Positions 21,223 through 32,669 of a DNA stretch of 64,000 nt are shown here, piece by piece. Numbering within the stretch: the stretch's first letter is position 1; each line of letters starts with the position of its first letter. A program made the position numbers and the translations under genes. The stretch is from Mantis religiosa (Eukaryota; Arthropoda; Insecta; Mantodea; Mantidae), in contig CM060953.1 of assembly GCA_030765055.1 (NCBI GenBank), positions 22,453,687 to 22,517,686 of the forward strand, in the 5' to 3' direction. The notes below the pieces were generated by a model. The model saw nothing but the letters and a program-made list of their open reading frames with translations, was not told the DNA's origin and ran no database searches.

Positions 21223-21370
21223 GCACTCTCATTCATCCTTTCATACTCTGGGGAAGATGAGTAATTATCTTGGTCCGAGAAAAATCCCCACCCCCACCTC
21301 CGGAAATCGAACCCGGGGCTCCTATCAGGGCAGGCAGGTGCTCTACCGACTGAGCTACGGGGCCAGCCAA
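18863..21370 (-). mobile_element. SINE, family S2, with massively amplified 3' body
   Basis: The tRNA-like head is at 21285-21367 on the minus strand: CCCCGTAGCTCAGTCGGTAG (A box), GGGTTCGATTTCC (B box). The middle (GATTTTTCTCGGACCAAGAT, CCAGAGTATGAAAGGATGAA) then enters the body segment GTGTGCGTGATCTAGTGATT. In the copy at 59543-59808 this body occurs once; here it is repeated 21 times. Confidence 0.85.
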
Positions 21371-21371
21371 T

Positions 21372-22000
21372 TTAAGGCAACGTAGGATGTATATTGAAGT
21401 ATGTCAAAACCAAATAAATATTTGCTAAACTATAGGAAACTTTACTTTTCTAGCACTTTAGTGGAGTAAGAAAATACTACATTCCTTATAAAATTCTATA
21501 TTGAGATTATACCTGCTAGGGTATGCACAGATTTCGCGAGCTGGAGATACAAATATGAGAATAATCAAGTCCCATAGCATTTCACCTATCTTGAAAAATA
21601 AAGAAGATAATTGATCATTACTGAACACATAATCTGCACAGAATAGGATTTCAGAATGGAGTGTTTTTGTTTTGCTTTGCGGCCAGGCATGCGGTCACAC
21701 CTACCAGGCCGGCGCTTGGAAACCGGTTCGCTACGTGCCTGTGTGTCTACTACTGCTAGTAACAAGTGGTGGGATGCTTTTGTTTTTAGCTTTTCAATCG
21801 TATTCACGAGACCTTACCAAAAAGGTGCATGAAAGTGCGCATAAGGTATAGTCTGATGCCCAAAGAAAGCAAATTTTACTGTCAGTTATGGAAGTAGCTA
21901 ACACAGGTGCGTCGTCTAAAATTAAATCAAGGACAAATATTTGCTAAATAGAAAATGTATTAATGGTTAATAACTGTAACATTAACATGTCTATTTACAG
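21372..22000. other. Unassigned spacer
   Basis: A minus frame at 21807-21586 is open over 73 codons without recognisable motifs. Confidence 0.4.
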
Positions 22001-22153
22001 TAGATACTCAAAATATGCTACGTCAGACACTTGGATTTGGAATTCTCTTATTGGGAATCTTATCCCAATTGCGTTCCATTGAGCGTTCCAGTTGGCTTTG
22101 CCATAAGCAACAACATACTCTTGATTTGTATAGACTGCCAAGTGTGGCGGCAG
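22001..22153 (+). CDS. Weak candidate exon
   Basis: Acceptor-like CTATTTACAG ends at 22000 and donor-like CAG/GTAGGT is at 22151-22159. From the ATG at 22015 a frame reads MLRQTLGFGILLLGILSQ (signal-peptide-like hydrophobic run) then RSIERSSWLCHK. Another frame across the same segment is also open. The splice-like ends and hydrophobic start are the only evidence, and the acceptor lacks a strong pyrimidine tract. Confidence 0.15.
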
Positions 22154-22212
22154 GTAGGTTTATCGTTTACATTCCGTAAAGGAGGACGTAATTTTTTTTT
22201 AAGTTTAAAGTA

Positions 22213-23495
22213 CAAGGCTGTTCAATAAAGAATGGTCACAATTTTTTTGACAACGTACCTTCACTCATCCTCATAATTTTGATGGTCCTTCTCTAAATAG
22301 TCTCCCTGAATGCGATGCACTTGTCCCAGCGTTTCTGCCAGTCTTCAAAGACATGCTGGAAACCATTTTTGAGATATCCTTCAAAATCGCCTCCGCAGCC
22401 TTCACCATTGCGTCTGATGATGGATAATGCCTCCCACGAAGCCGTTTCTTCAAGTTAGGGAATAGAAAAAGTCACATGGGGCTAAATCCGGACTATAGGG
22501 AGGGTGAGAGATGCACTTCACCTTGAATTTTGCAAGATATTCAACAACAACTTTGGCAATATGCGGCCGCGCATTATCGTGGTGCAACATCCAGCCTGCT
22601 TCATAGAAATGTGAGCTTTTGCGTCTGATATGGACTTGAAATGTTTTCAGTGTGTGTGCAGTTACAACATGCTGATAAACCATTTCATGAATATCAAAGA
22701 TTGAGATGACCATAAGTTTCCCAGCAGAAGCAACCACTTTTGCCTTTTTGGGTGTTGGTGATGAAGGAGATTTTCCCACTGAGCTTTGCTGTTGGCTCTC
22801 AGGATCAAAATGATGTAGCCAAGTTTCATCAGCAGTGATTACGTTTGAAAGAAACACCGGATCTTCCTCTAACATCAACTTTAACTACATGCAGACCGGC
22901 ATACGAATGTCCTTTTGTTCGGGAATCAACAGTCTTGGAACCCATCGCGCACAAACACGTCTCATGTGTAATGTTTCTGTCACCAACGTGTGGGTGGCAC
23001 CCAATGAAATATTCAGTATTTCAGAAAGTGATCTTAAGGTAATTCGTCGATCCTCTCTCACAATGGCAGCAGCAGTGTTGATGTTTTCTTCCGTAAGAGC
23101 AGTAACTGGAGCACTGGGTCCACCTTCCTTTGAAATTGATTGTCTCCCCTCTTTAAACATTTTAAACCTCGTTCGAGCTGTGCTGTAGGGAAGAACAGAC
23201 TCTCCATAAGCCTCCTGTAACATTGTATAGGCCTCAACTGAAGATTTGTTGAGACGAAAGCAGAATTTCAAAGCAGCATATTGTTCCTCGCGTGTTACCT
23301 CTATTGCAGCGGTAGGCGATACTGAACATGTCTGAACTTGCCTAGTTCTCACAGGCGGGAACCAGAAGTACCAACAATGAAACTACTACAGCGTGTTTGT
23401 TTCACATTAAGCTAACAGAATATAATAAGATTGAATTTTAGTGCGAAAAATTATGACCGTAAAAAATTATGACCTTTCTTTATTGAACAGCCCTC
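22213..23495 (-). mobile_element. Mariner element, full length, decayed
   Basis: Termini CAAGGCTGTTCAATAAAGAA (left) and rc CGAGGGCTGTTCAATAAAGA (right) are inverted repeats. The left flank is TA (22211-22212); the right flank has mutated to AA. The length of 1,283 bp is standard for mariner. Confidence 0.9.
22250..23352 (-). pseudogene. Mariner transposase, D34D, frameshifted
   Basis: Minus frame 23352-22885: EQYAALKFCFRLNKSSVEAY, EGRQSISKEGGPSAPVTALT, RRITLRSLSEILNISLGATH and RVCARWVPRLLIPEQK (bipartite helix-turn-helix region and WVPRLL linker). After a frameshift the frame 22878-22450 has the three catalytic aspartates: TADETWLHHFDPES, HDNARPH and YSPDLAPCDFF, with 34 residues between the second and third. 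A further frameshift precedes NLKKRLRGRHYPSS and a tail that is shifted again at QHVFEDWQ. The catalytic residues are all kept; at least three frame breaks make it inactive. About 1 kb of sequence is closely related to 35828-36930. Confidence 0.92.
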
Positions 23496-23499
23496 GAAA

Positions 23500-24230
23500 A
23501 TGAGAAATGGAATAGAAGAAGGAACACACACGCACGCGCTCAAGGCATTTCAACTATACAAATTAAAGATGCGGGAAATTTTTGAGTAAATCTTGTGAAT
23601 GATAATGGGCTATGGTACTGGTGATTGAAGCTAAAATCTATCAAATTACAAAACAAATGGTTTGTTTTCTTTTTGCTGGTACAACTGTGTATACTTCACA
23701 CAATACATAAGTGATTCCTTTATAGCAGTTTTGGTGAGGTTCATTAACAGCAAAAACATGAGGAATGTATTTCTAATGACCTTGCAGGCCCATAAAAACA
23801 AACCACGTGGCATTCAGTGTACGTTTGAGAGAAAACAAACAGGAGGAACGTGGAGTGTTTCAAGATTTGACAGGCATTTGAGGCTGACCAACCAACCATG
23901 CTTCTCAGTAATCACTGTAGATCAAAGGAGATATTTACTTCGCCAGGCCACAAAGCACCTCGCCAAAGAAACTATTTGTAACCGTAACTTAATTCCCTCA
24001 CTCAAGATGCTTTTAAACACATTTTCTTTATTGCAAAGGTCTCGCGCTTTCCAAACACTAAAAATAGTTGCTTTTTCTTTTGCTGCTTACGACAAAAATA
24101 CTTCTGATTTCTTAGAGTCCCTGCCTAAGGACGTGAGCAAATTTTGACACACTACAACGTAAGACCATTGACTGTTACCTTAATCATTATACGATATATA
24201 GTAGGTTCTCAGAGGAGATACATATACAAA
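23500..24230 (+). other. Region with an unassigned 161-codon frame
   Basis: Plus frame 23662-24147 begins with a hydrophobic stretch (MFSFCWYNCVYFTQYISD) and continues with basic segments such as RFDRHLRLTNQPC and DQRRYLLRQATKHLA. It is the longest frame in the window that I could not link to a repeat or microsatellite. I do not recognise it and see no splice or promoter evidence. It may be a chance frame or an old transposon remnant. Confidence 0.25.
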
Positions 24231-25870
24231 CATTTAACCAACACTTACTTGTAAAGTTGTATTGCAATAATAGAAATTAAACTACTGAAGTAACACTTAA
24301 ATATTAACAAAGAGACAATTTCATGTTAACCCAAGTATGAATAGAATGCAATCAGTGTGATATTGATTGAAGTTTTAACATTTAGTAATCAAATATAACA
24401 TATACACAAATATAACAATTCGTAACTTAAAAGTTCACTTATCTTATAAGAAATTATGATAATTCTTCTAAATTCTCCAACATCTCGATTTCATGTAAAA
24501 CTTTTACACATCCTCAGCCGGAACCAACAAAGCTATCGCCATTGTTACAAACGCTAGATGTCACCATGTTCTTGTTAGTACTACCAAAATCCGAAAATAA
24601 AACAAATTTAGAAACAGAATTGACTGCTGGTATTTCAAAATTCATTACAGGATGTTTGTTTTTTAAATGAAGTATCTTTTCCCAAACCAATAAATCTATC
24701 AGACCATTTAATTTTTTTAATAATTTAACTTCTGGATTTATTTCATGGTTAAATGACTAAAAATGATCTGCTACGGCCGATTTAAGAGTCTGTTTATACT
24801 TAATCTTACGAAAATGTTCTTTCGTTCTAGTTTCCAAATTACGTTTTGTCTTTCCAATATAAACTTTATCACAATCGAAACAGTTAAATTAATAAATACC
24901 AGATTTTTATTATTAGGAATTTTATCTTTTATAGAGAAATGCAATAAATTTTTAATAATATATTTATTTTGAGGAACTAAAGTTATACCAGATTCTTTAA
25001 AAAAATTGAAAATGTTTATTAACCCAAGTATGCTAAGTATATTTTTTAAAATTATGATCGTATTTTATTTTTATAAGGGTAGAAATATCATTAACAGTTT
25101 TTTTGATATTTGAATTTTTCAATTTGTTTAGTTATAAAGTCTTTATTAAAACGATTAATTAAAGCAGTATTAATAATATGTTTATGTTCTTTATTAAATT
25201 CATCTTTATTCAGGGGTATATTTATTAATCCATAAGTCAAACTATTGAAAAAAGCAAATTTATGTGAAAAGGGTTAAAAATTTATTTTTAAGTAATTATC
25301 AATATGAGTAGACTGCCTATAAATACCAAAGTTTAATTTCTTATTATTTCTTTTTAGTTTTAGATCTAGAAAACGAATAAATCCATTAATTTCAGTTTCT
25401 AATGTAAATTTTATAGCTTTATCTTGCAAATTTAGTAATTTTAAAGCATCGTTTATGAGTTTTACCGGAACAATTGTAAAAATATCAACAACACATCTGT
25501 ATCAAACTTTAAAAAGTAAGGGAATGCTTTAGTGACTTGCATTTCGAAATTACTCATAAAATGATCTGCAAGAAAAGGTGAAAGAAGATTACCCATTTCT
25601 AAGCCATAAGTTTTTTGAAACAATTCACCATTAAAAGTGAAAAAATTGATCTAAACAAAATTCAGTAAGTTTAACAAAATCAGCTATTAAGACCTCATGT
25701 AAATTTATTGAATCAAAAGTTTTTCTCTAGGAATACTAGGAAATAAGGCAGTTACATCAAAAGAAACAAGTTTATCAGAAATGTAACTGAAATGTAAATC
25801 TGTAAGTACAGCTACAACTTGTATTCATTCTGTAATTAACAAATATTTTGCTATATGTTTACATCTACTG
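24231..25870 (-). pseudogene. Second Penelope-like element, heavily decayed
   Basis: Minus strand. The 3' noncoding part (24231-24540) is followed by recognisable pieces in PLE order when read from right: GELFQKTYGLEMGNLLSPFLADHFMSNFE (about 25630-25545, matching the GLxMGxxLSPxLA block), an LKFDTDV catalytic-region remnant, and at the C-terminus the GIY-YIG segment whose YIGKTKRN block (about 24870-24830) is followed by KEH. Many stops and frameshifts are present. Nucleotide similarity to 6091-7414 is weak but collinear, so it is a different, older PLE subfamily. Confidence 0.8.
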
Positions 25871-27090
25871 GCAATATGTTCGTCAATGTATCTTTCTGGA
25901 AAAAAAATCAACATAACTTTTTTCTCTGTAATTACAAACTTGTATTAAACATTATTTTTTTTAAATAGTATGAAATCTATTATTGAAAAATTATATAATC
26001 TCAAAGTTATTAATACTTGAAGCAAAGACGAGATCGGTATATTCCTTTCGATGCATGTTCTAACCTCTCTTGTACTTCCGCAGTAACCTTCATAGCAACT
26101 TGTTTCGGCAGTCTATACCTCTGTCTGATAGCTCCTCAAAATAATTTCTCCTCATAGGCCTTACTCTATTACGAATGCCTTTTAGACTCTTTAAATATAC
26201 CAGATAGCATCAAAAGCTACGTTCACACCCGCCGTTCTGACAGTTCTACCATTGTTAACGACTTAACAACAGAAATATGGCTTGTTAGTTTAACAAGAGG
26301 TTTAACATGATTGTTAAGCTAACACTTGTTGCTGAAATGAATTTTTTGTTATAACTAATGTTAAATAGACTAACAGTCTTAACATCTGGTGGGGAAATCG
26401 GGCATAAGAGGTCAATATAGGCCACAGAAACGAAACCAAAGGTATATTATTTTCGCATGGCTTTCTCTACCATTCTTGCATAAAACTGTTAGCACAAAAA
26501 CTCATTTTTCTAAGTACAATGATATTCATTAAGATAAATACTTTCATTACACGTTTTATTGTAGTTACAAGGGGGTACAGAACACTAAGGTGATACTTTT
26601 ATCTTTTATCAAGTAGATGTCTTATATATTAGCTTTTGAAATTTCAATTTTTGTATGACCACCAAAAATGGAAACTTAATACTTCAAAAAAGTAAATTAT
26701 TTAACAGTTTAAATCAACTTCAACGAATACTTTAGCAATGATTAATGCTGCAGACGCTTTTATTTGATGTAAATTGTGTTTTAACGAAAGTTAGACGCAC
26801 TTTTGTCTCAGGCTTCCTAGTTGTACAGCTGTGTAACATAGTTGATTCAAAATGAAGAGAACCTCACACTCTATTTATATAAAATTTAATATATCTCAAG
26901 AAGATATTTCAAAATGGTATTTTAATCAGGAAACATGGAGATGTTTACAAACGGTAGGCGCGGTCATTGTCATCTTAATAATCTCGTGGCATTGTAGAAG
27001 ATGCTGGACTTAATTGCTAACTCTGATGCCTATCCGAGATTTCGTTTCTCGGTTGTTTTCTCTCTGTCGCTCACACATATAAGCCGTTTT
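25871..27090. other. AT-rich spacer
   Basis: No gene was recognised. 26240-26390 is rich in TTAAC/GTTAA words (GTTAACGACTTAACAAC and similar), possibly an old foldback. Confidence 0.4.
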
Positions 27091-28672
27091 GTTATAGTAT
27101 GGTTTTTTATTCAGAGGATCTTAAAACATACTTTTTGGAACAGGGAAGCTCTAGTTTGGAAACTGAGGATGAAATTCTTAAATGGAAAATATATAAAAGA
27201 AGTAGAGAAAATCTATGAAGGGTTGAAGATTTGCATAAGGTGGGGGGAAAATGTAATTACGGAGATGACAACAGAAATAGGCTTAAGATAAGAATGCAAA
27301 ATGAGTCCACTTTATTTAGCTTATTTATAGACGAGATAATAGACAAGGTTATCAGCACTGTCCGGTAATAGCAAACAAAGAAATTCCTGGACTGATATAT
27401 GCGGTAGACTTAATGGTAGGATCTATAACAGTAATAGGATTGCAGAAGGCAACAAATGAAATCCAGAAATTCTGTGAAGAGTGGGGAGTAAAAATAAACA
27501 TAAATAAGTCGAAAGTTATGGGCTTCAAGAAGGAGTTAAACTAAAACAGATGAAAAGTGAGTACTGAATAGCAAAAGGGTAGAAGTGGTTAATGAATTTG
27601 AATACTTAGGAGTAAGTTTGAATAACAACTGAAAGTGGGGAGCATACAGGAGAAAAATTGAAGCAAAAGGAAGGGCGGCAATGAATGGAATAAGAATATG
27701 CAAATATAAGCCTGAAATGACAACCAAGTGGTTAGAAAGAATTTATTAGGCACTAATGGAATCCATATGTTGTGTGTAGTGGAGATCTGGGGGGGGGGGG
27801 AGGAGGGCACAGAGGTAAACAAAACTGTGAACCAAAACTACAGAAGGTTTTGTAAGGAGCTACTAGGCTTAGCAAGATCAGCACCTAGGGAAGTAGTTTT
27901 AGTAGAATTAGGAAAGACAAGAAGAAATGGAATAATAATGGAAAGAATAATAAAATTTTGGTATAGAAGTTTGGCCAAAAAAGAAGGGGAAATTATGAAA
28001 TTATGTATGAGACAGCAAAAAAGATTAGAGAACTCAAATAGTTGGTGGGAAAAGATATGAGGAATTATGGAAAAAATAGGAATGGGAGATATATGGAGAT
28101 TAGAGGAAAGGAATACAAGCGATGTGGGTAAATTAGTAAAATTGAGAATGGAAGATATAGAAAGACAGGAAATATGGGGAAGTCCAAAAAAGATAAAATT
28201 ATTACAGTTTTTTAAAAACAAATAAAACGAAACTGGGGACGACAAGCATATGTAGATTACTGCAATAGGAAAGAGAGAGAAGGGTTAGCTTGGATGAGAA
28301 CAGGAACAATATTTCTAAGAGGAATAAAAGGTAGGGGAAACGGAATTTGTGAATTGTCTGGTGGAAAAGAAAGCATAGCACAGTACGCAACTGAATGCAA
28401 GGAGACTGTAATGTGGAGAAAAAAGGTTTGGGAGGAAAAATGGGAGAAAGTAGAGAAGAGGATAGTAGCTATAAACATGTTAACAGCAAAGGAGGAAAAT
28501 AAGGTAAGAGGTATTGGTGAGTTCTTACAGAAAGTAACAGAAAAATGGACAAGAAATGTAAAGAATATAAGAAAGGAAGAAGAGGAGGGAAGAAAGGAAC
28601 TAATTAAGTAATAAGTAGACATGGAGATTAAGAGCTACCTGGCACAGCAGAAGATCAAGGCAACAAGGTAAG
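27090..28672 (+). pseudogene. LINE-A reverse transcriptase, longest copy
   Basis: Pieces in order: KYIKEVEKIYEGLKICIRWGENVITEMTTEIGLR (27180-27288), a frameshift, LFSLFIDEIIDKV, then GLIYAVDLMVGS in place of the catalytic YADD (one Asp lost), then CEEWGVKININKSKVMGFKK, VVNEFEYLGVSLNNN, a poly-G run at 27789-27800, RFCKELLGLARSAPREVVLVELGKTRRNG, GNGICELSGGKESIAQYATECKE (zinc knuckle with its second Cys changed to Ser) and a basic tail ending KELIK at 28611. The 3' UTR follows to about 28672. It defines the coding order of LINE-A, a non-LTR element whose exact clade I cannot settle. It is inactive by frameshifts, stops and the active-site change. Confidence 0.85.
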
Positions 28673-29834
28673 GACAAATACATACATTTGGGTTGAAAAC
28701 GATACTTGTGATTCCTGTAGGAAGTGGTTGGGGAATAAAAAACTGTCACACAGACTTCATATGGATATTCTTATTGCGGCTTCCTCGTGCATGGTTATTC
28801 CACGAAAAGGAGGTGAAAGAGAAGTTATTTCACAAACATTTTCTTTCCAATTCTTAACATCTACAACCTCCTACTGACTGTTATCACGTTCTAGTGTTCA
28901 CCTCAGTCGAAACGAAGAACGAGATGGGCTTAAATCCTCCGTTTACTATCTGTCAAGATTACCTAAGACAACTTGGCAAAATTCCCACTTCCGCAGTTCT
29001 TCTAGAAACTTTCCGTTCACGGTTTCCCGAGCTCAGAACGAAAAAGTATGTCCCAGTGGATTTAAAGAATCCAGCACTTTCTCAGTATTTTGTAAATTGC
29101 TTTGCAGGTCTAAGGAATAACTCTTCCCAGTGCTTTAGAGGAGATGCCGTAAACTATTTCAAGTCTTTGAGGGTCCTTCCGGTGGTGAAACTCCAATCCT
29201 TTAATGGTTGCGATGGCTCTTTTCTTGTTCTTAGATTTATTTTTACTTTCTCTGCCTTGTACTTATGGGAGTTGAGTAGAGGAAGTGCTACACTGACGTC
29301 AAGATTTTTCCTGAAATGCATTTTTTCAGGCAACTTTAATTAAAAGAAAAATCAATTTTGGGAATTCTTCCGCATGGTTTTGTTTCTTCGTTTTTCTCCA
29401 TCTATCTTACTCTATCACTCTGTCTTGATCTTACATTCTCTTGCTCTCTCTGTGAATGTGGCTTTTTAAATTGAAAACTCCTATATACCCCAAATTTGAT
29501 GATTATGCTCATATATTCCAAAGATATTTAAGAAATCCCTTCACTTACAAAATGCAGTTTACATAGATCATTTTTAACCTTTATTTTCACTGAAATATCT
29601 CTTACCGATTTTTAATAATAAATAATATATATTTAAGATATTTGTTACAAAATATAGCCTCTTTTTTGTGAGGGAGCCAATAGTCTGAAATTGTCCCTTT
29701 ACCAGGGAGGAATTTTGTATATATCTGATAAACCTGATGAGAGAGAGATAAACGTATGTACTGTACAAAATATGTGGACTTTCTTAAAACCTTAATAATT
29801 TATTTCAAATAACTGTATCATAAATTTAAGTGAC
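28673..29834. other. Spacer with an unassigned 149-codon frame
   Basis: Plus frame 28894-29343 (GLNPPFTICQDYLRQLGKIP, RSRFPELRTKKYVPVDLKNP) is moderately GC-rich compared with its surroundings but has no recognised motif; the end is hydrophobic. The minus strand of the same stretch is also open in part (KNKKRAIATIKGLEFHHRKD). No function is assigned. Confidence 0.3.
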
Positions 29835-29837
29835 TTT

Positions 29838-30178
29838 TTTAATGAATGAATTATTTACTGTGCATGTTCCAAAATTGTACAGTTTACAACTTTATACTAC
29901 ATTTATTTGTCGTTATGTTGTTGCTACCTTGGCTTACATGACACCCTGATCTTCTGTTCTGCCAGGTAGCTCTTAACCTCCATTCCTACTTGTTACTTAA
30001 TTAGTTGCACTCTCCTCCCCTCCCCATCTTCCTTTCTTATATTCTTTCCATTTCCTGCCCATTTTTTTCTGTAAGAACTCACCAATACTTCTTACCTTCT
30101 TTTTCTCCTTTCCCGTTAACATTTTTATAGCTACTATACTGTTTTCTAATTCCTCCCATTTTTCCTCCCAAATAAAAA
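29838..30178 (-). mobile_element. LINE-A 3' end, short copy
   Basis: Terminus AATGAATTATTTACTGTGCA, then rc GCTACCTGGCAGAACAGAAG and rc GTTAACGGGAAAGGAGAAAA, matching LINE-A copies. Truncated at about 30178. Confidence 0.85.
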
Positions 30179-30199
30179 TGCGCGCGGAAAGCCTTTATA

Positions 30200-30735
30200 T
30201 ATAATATTGAATGTATTTAACAAGTTCTGTGAAAAATTTCCAAAACTTGCTATCGATGAAGTGGTGAAGTTAACATTTGAGTTTACCGGCGTGTCAGTTT
30301 CCAGCATTTATAGTGTCACATTCGGTGAAGTTTCAACTCCGGGCAAGAAGACATCACGTGGCACATCAATGAAGAAATGAATGGCGACGTTTTCAAATCC
30401 TGATTGGAAAAGATTCTCCCCAAATTACAACGGAATAGCGCTACTGTGATGGATAATGCCCCCTACCACAGTGTGAGGTTAGAATGTATACGAAACAAGT
30501 GACATCATAACATGGCTACAGAGTAAAAATATAATTTTCCACGAGGGTCATGTTAAGGCGGAATTGCTGGCAATGGTCAAGTCTCGTGCTAAAGAGTACG
30601 AAAAATACGCAATTGACGAAATGGCAAAAGTTACGGGTCACACTGTACACAGACTACCACCTCATCATTGTTACTTGAATGGGTCGGACCTGGAGGGTAT
30701 CGAACCAATTTCCAGCTTAGGTTAGAGGATTGCAA
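30200..30735 (+). pseudogene. IS630/Tc1-type (DDE_3-like) transposase relic
   Basis: Plus strand: FNKFCEKFPKLAIDEVVKLT, FTGVSVSSIYSV and STPGKK (N-terminal helix-turn-helix), then after frame changes TVMDNAPYHSVR (second catalytic Asp), then AELLAMVKSRAKEYEKYAID, EMAKVTGHTVHRLPPHHCYLN (approach to the third catalytic acid). The block order MDNAxYHS, K-x-EL, RLPPYHCxLNPIE is that of insect DDE_3-like transposases. The middle with the first Asp appears deleted, and the final NPIELIW is changed to NGSDLEGIE. Confidence 0.7.
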
Positions 30736-30799
30736 TTGATGTAAGTAGCAGTTAATTTTGATGGATATTAATAGTGTGCTGCGTGATACTTAGCTCGAA

Positions 30800-31655
30800 A
30801 AATGTGTCTTTAGTGTCGAAAATTTATATTAATATTATACTTAACGAAGCGATTAAGCGGTTGGCTTGTATAAGTACGTGTTTTTGTGTTGAAAATGCAT
30901 AATCATATTATTAATACATATTAATATTATACTTAACGAAGCGATTAAGCGGTTGGCTTGAATAAATACGTGTTTGTTGTGTTGAAAATGCATATTCATA
31001 TTATTAATACATATTAATATTATACTTAACGAAGCGATTAAGATGTTGGCTTGAATAAATACGTGTTTTTGTGTTGAAAATGCATATTCATATTATTAAT
31101 ACATATTAATATTATACTTAACGAAGTGATTAAGCGGTTGGCTTGAATAAATACGTGTTTTTGTGTTGAAAATGCATATTCATATTATTAATACATATTA
31201 ATATTATACTTAACGAAGTGATTAAGCGTTTGGCTTGAATAGATACGTGTTTTTTGTGTTTTTATATAATATATATCTATGTATATATAGATATATATTT
31301 TTCTTTTCCTTATTTAACCATTTTTTATTGTTTCCGTTTATTTTCCTATCTGTTTTCTGTAGTTTCACACATATACACTATAAACATAAACACCCATGCC
31401 CAAGGCGGGACTCGAACCGGCGACCCTCTACGCAGCGGAACGCTAGAGACATATGCTCTAAAGACCATGGCTAAGAGGGCCGGCAAATTGTGTTGAAAAT
31501 GCATGTTCATATTATTATTACATATTAATATTACACTTAACGGAGTGATTAGGCGGTTGACTTGAATAAATACGTGTTTTTGTGTTGAAAATGCATATTC
31601 ATATTATTAATACATATTAATATTATGCTTAACGAAGCGGTCACAGTACTGTCAT
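30800..31655. repeat. 92-bp tandem repeat, about 8 copies
   Basis: ACTTAACGAAGCGATTAAGC-type segments start near 30839, 30931, 31024, 31116, 31208, 31535 and 31627, i.e. every 92-93 bp. The gap 31208-31535 is widened by a SINE. Each unit also has TACGTGTTTTTGTGTTGAAA and CATATTCATATTATTAATAC. Confidence 0.95.
31261..31487 (-). mobile_element. tRNA-derived SINE, family S6, inside the 92-bp array
   Basis: Head at the right (rc: CCTCTTAGCCATGGTCTTTA, B box GGTTCGAGTCC), AT/TATA-rich tail at left. TTGTGTT at 31254-31260 and 31488-31494 flanks it as a target duplication. Confidence 0.85.
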
Positions 31656-32529
31656 GACGAACGCACGTGGACGTTGAGTGATACAAACCGTGTTTTGTTT
31701 ACAGTACTTTATTCTCTCGTTGGACATAGTATAGGTGTAAAATTCCATGTAAATGTAAAGTATACCTTTTTCACGTAGTGAAATGATGTTCTAGGTAGGT
31801 CATCTCATATACAAATCCATGTGATTGTGTCCTTTACAGTTTGATCCTTGTGTCTTTGATGCCTTGTGGTTTATTTCAAGAAACATTCGCACATAATAGC
31901 CACGCATACAAACAATTGTGTTAAAATAAATGCAATCGCTGCGATTCAGACTGAAAGTGAAGTCGGCCATGCAAGTGCCGGTCTAACTTGGCGTTTATTG
32001 TAGAGGAAAGTGAGAGGTCAGACTGAAAGTTTGGTCTTGCAGATCGATCGAAGTCGGATAGTGAACTTGTGTGAGACGTTTCTATAAAACGACCTAAAAG
32101 ACATCTTTTATTTACAAAATCTGCAATGTATGCATGATAATGGATCATTTAAAGTTTGTAAGTACACGTCCAGATCAAATATTTTCTTACTTCAGGGATT
32201 CTTCTTAACGCACTTGCACTTTTCTATTAAATTGTACCTATAATAGAAGTTGCGCACCTGAAATGAAAATTAATGCCTTAGCTAGGGTTAAACATAATGA
32301 CTTTGCAGTAATAAAATCAGGAATATTAATCTGGCGGCGAACTGGTGGTCAATTAGCCACGCCTGTTTGTCAACTTTAAAAGATAGTTAACTTGCAGCCT
32401 GACAATTAGCTGCTACATGCATTAAATCTTAAGTAAATGTTAAGATATACCATTTAAATGGAAAATCGCAGTCTGCAATAATAAATAGAGAAAAAATGGT
32501 AAGTAATACAATTCATTCAGTAAAGTGGA
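31656..32529. other. Unassigned spacer
   Basis: A minus frame at 32148-31921 (FVNKRCLLGRFIETSHTSSL) is open for 75 codons. It is not recognised. Confidence 0.4.
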
Positions 32530-32531
32530 TA

Positions 32532-32665
32532 CCAGGGCTGTTCAATAAAGAATGATCATAATTTTTCGCACCAAAATTCAATCTTATTATATTCTGTTAG
32601 TTTAATGTGAAACACGCCGAAAGCAGTTGCTGCAGTTCCTCTCGACAGCCGTGAGTCGTCTAGCA
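32532..32665 (+). mobile_element. Mariner 5' terminus, separated from a body
   Basis: CCAGGGCTGTTCAATAAAGA starts just after TA (32530-32531). The next 100 bp match the 5' noncoding end of the mariner at 22213-23495 (AAATTCAATCTTATTATATT, TTAATGTGAAACA). The transposase start is absent. Confidence 0.85.
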
Positions 32666-32669
32666 CTTA

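Noticed and set aside
21284..21367. Possible functional tRNA gene (minus strand), with clear A and B boxes
   Set aside because: It is continuous with a SINE body and has no convincing 7-bp acceptor pairing; the same applies to the tRNA-like heads at 31400-31487, 43360-43440, 47320-47375, 61150-61225 and 63160-63232.
23662..24147. 161-codon frame as a protein-coding gene
   Set aside because: No recognised domain, no splice or promoter support; kept only as an unassigned region.
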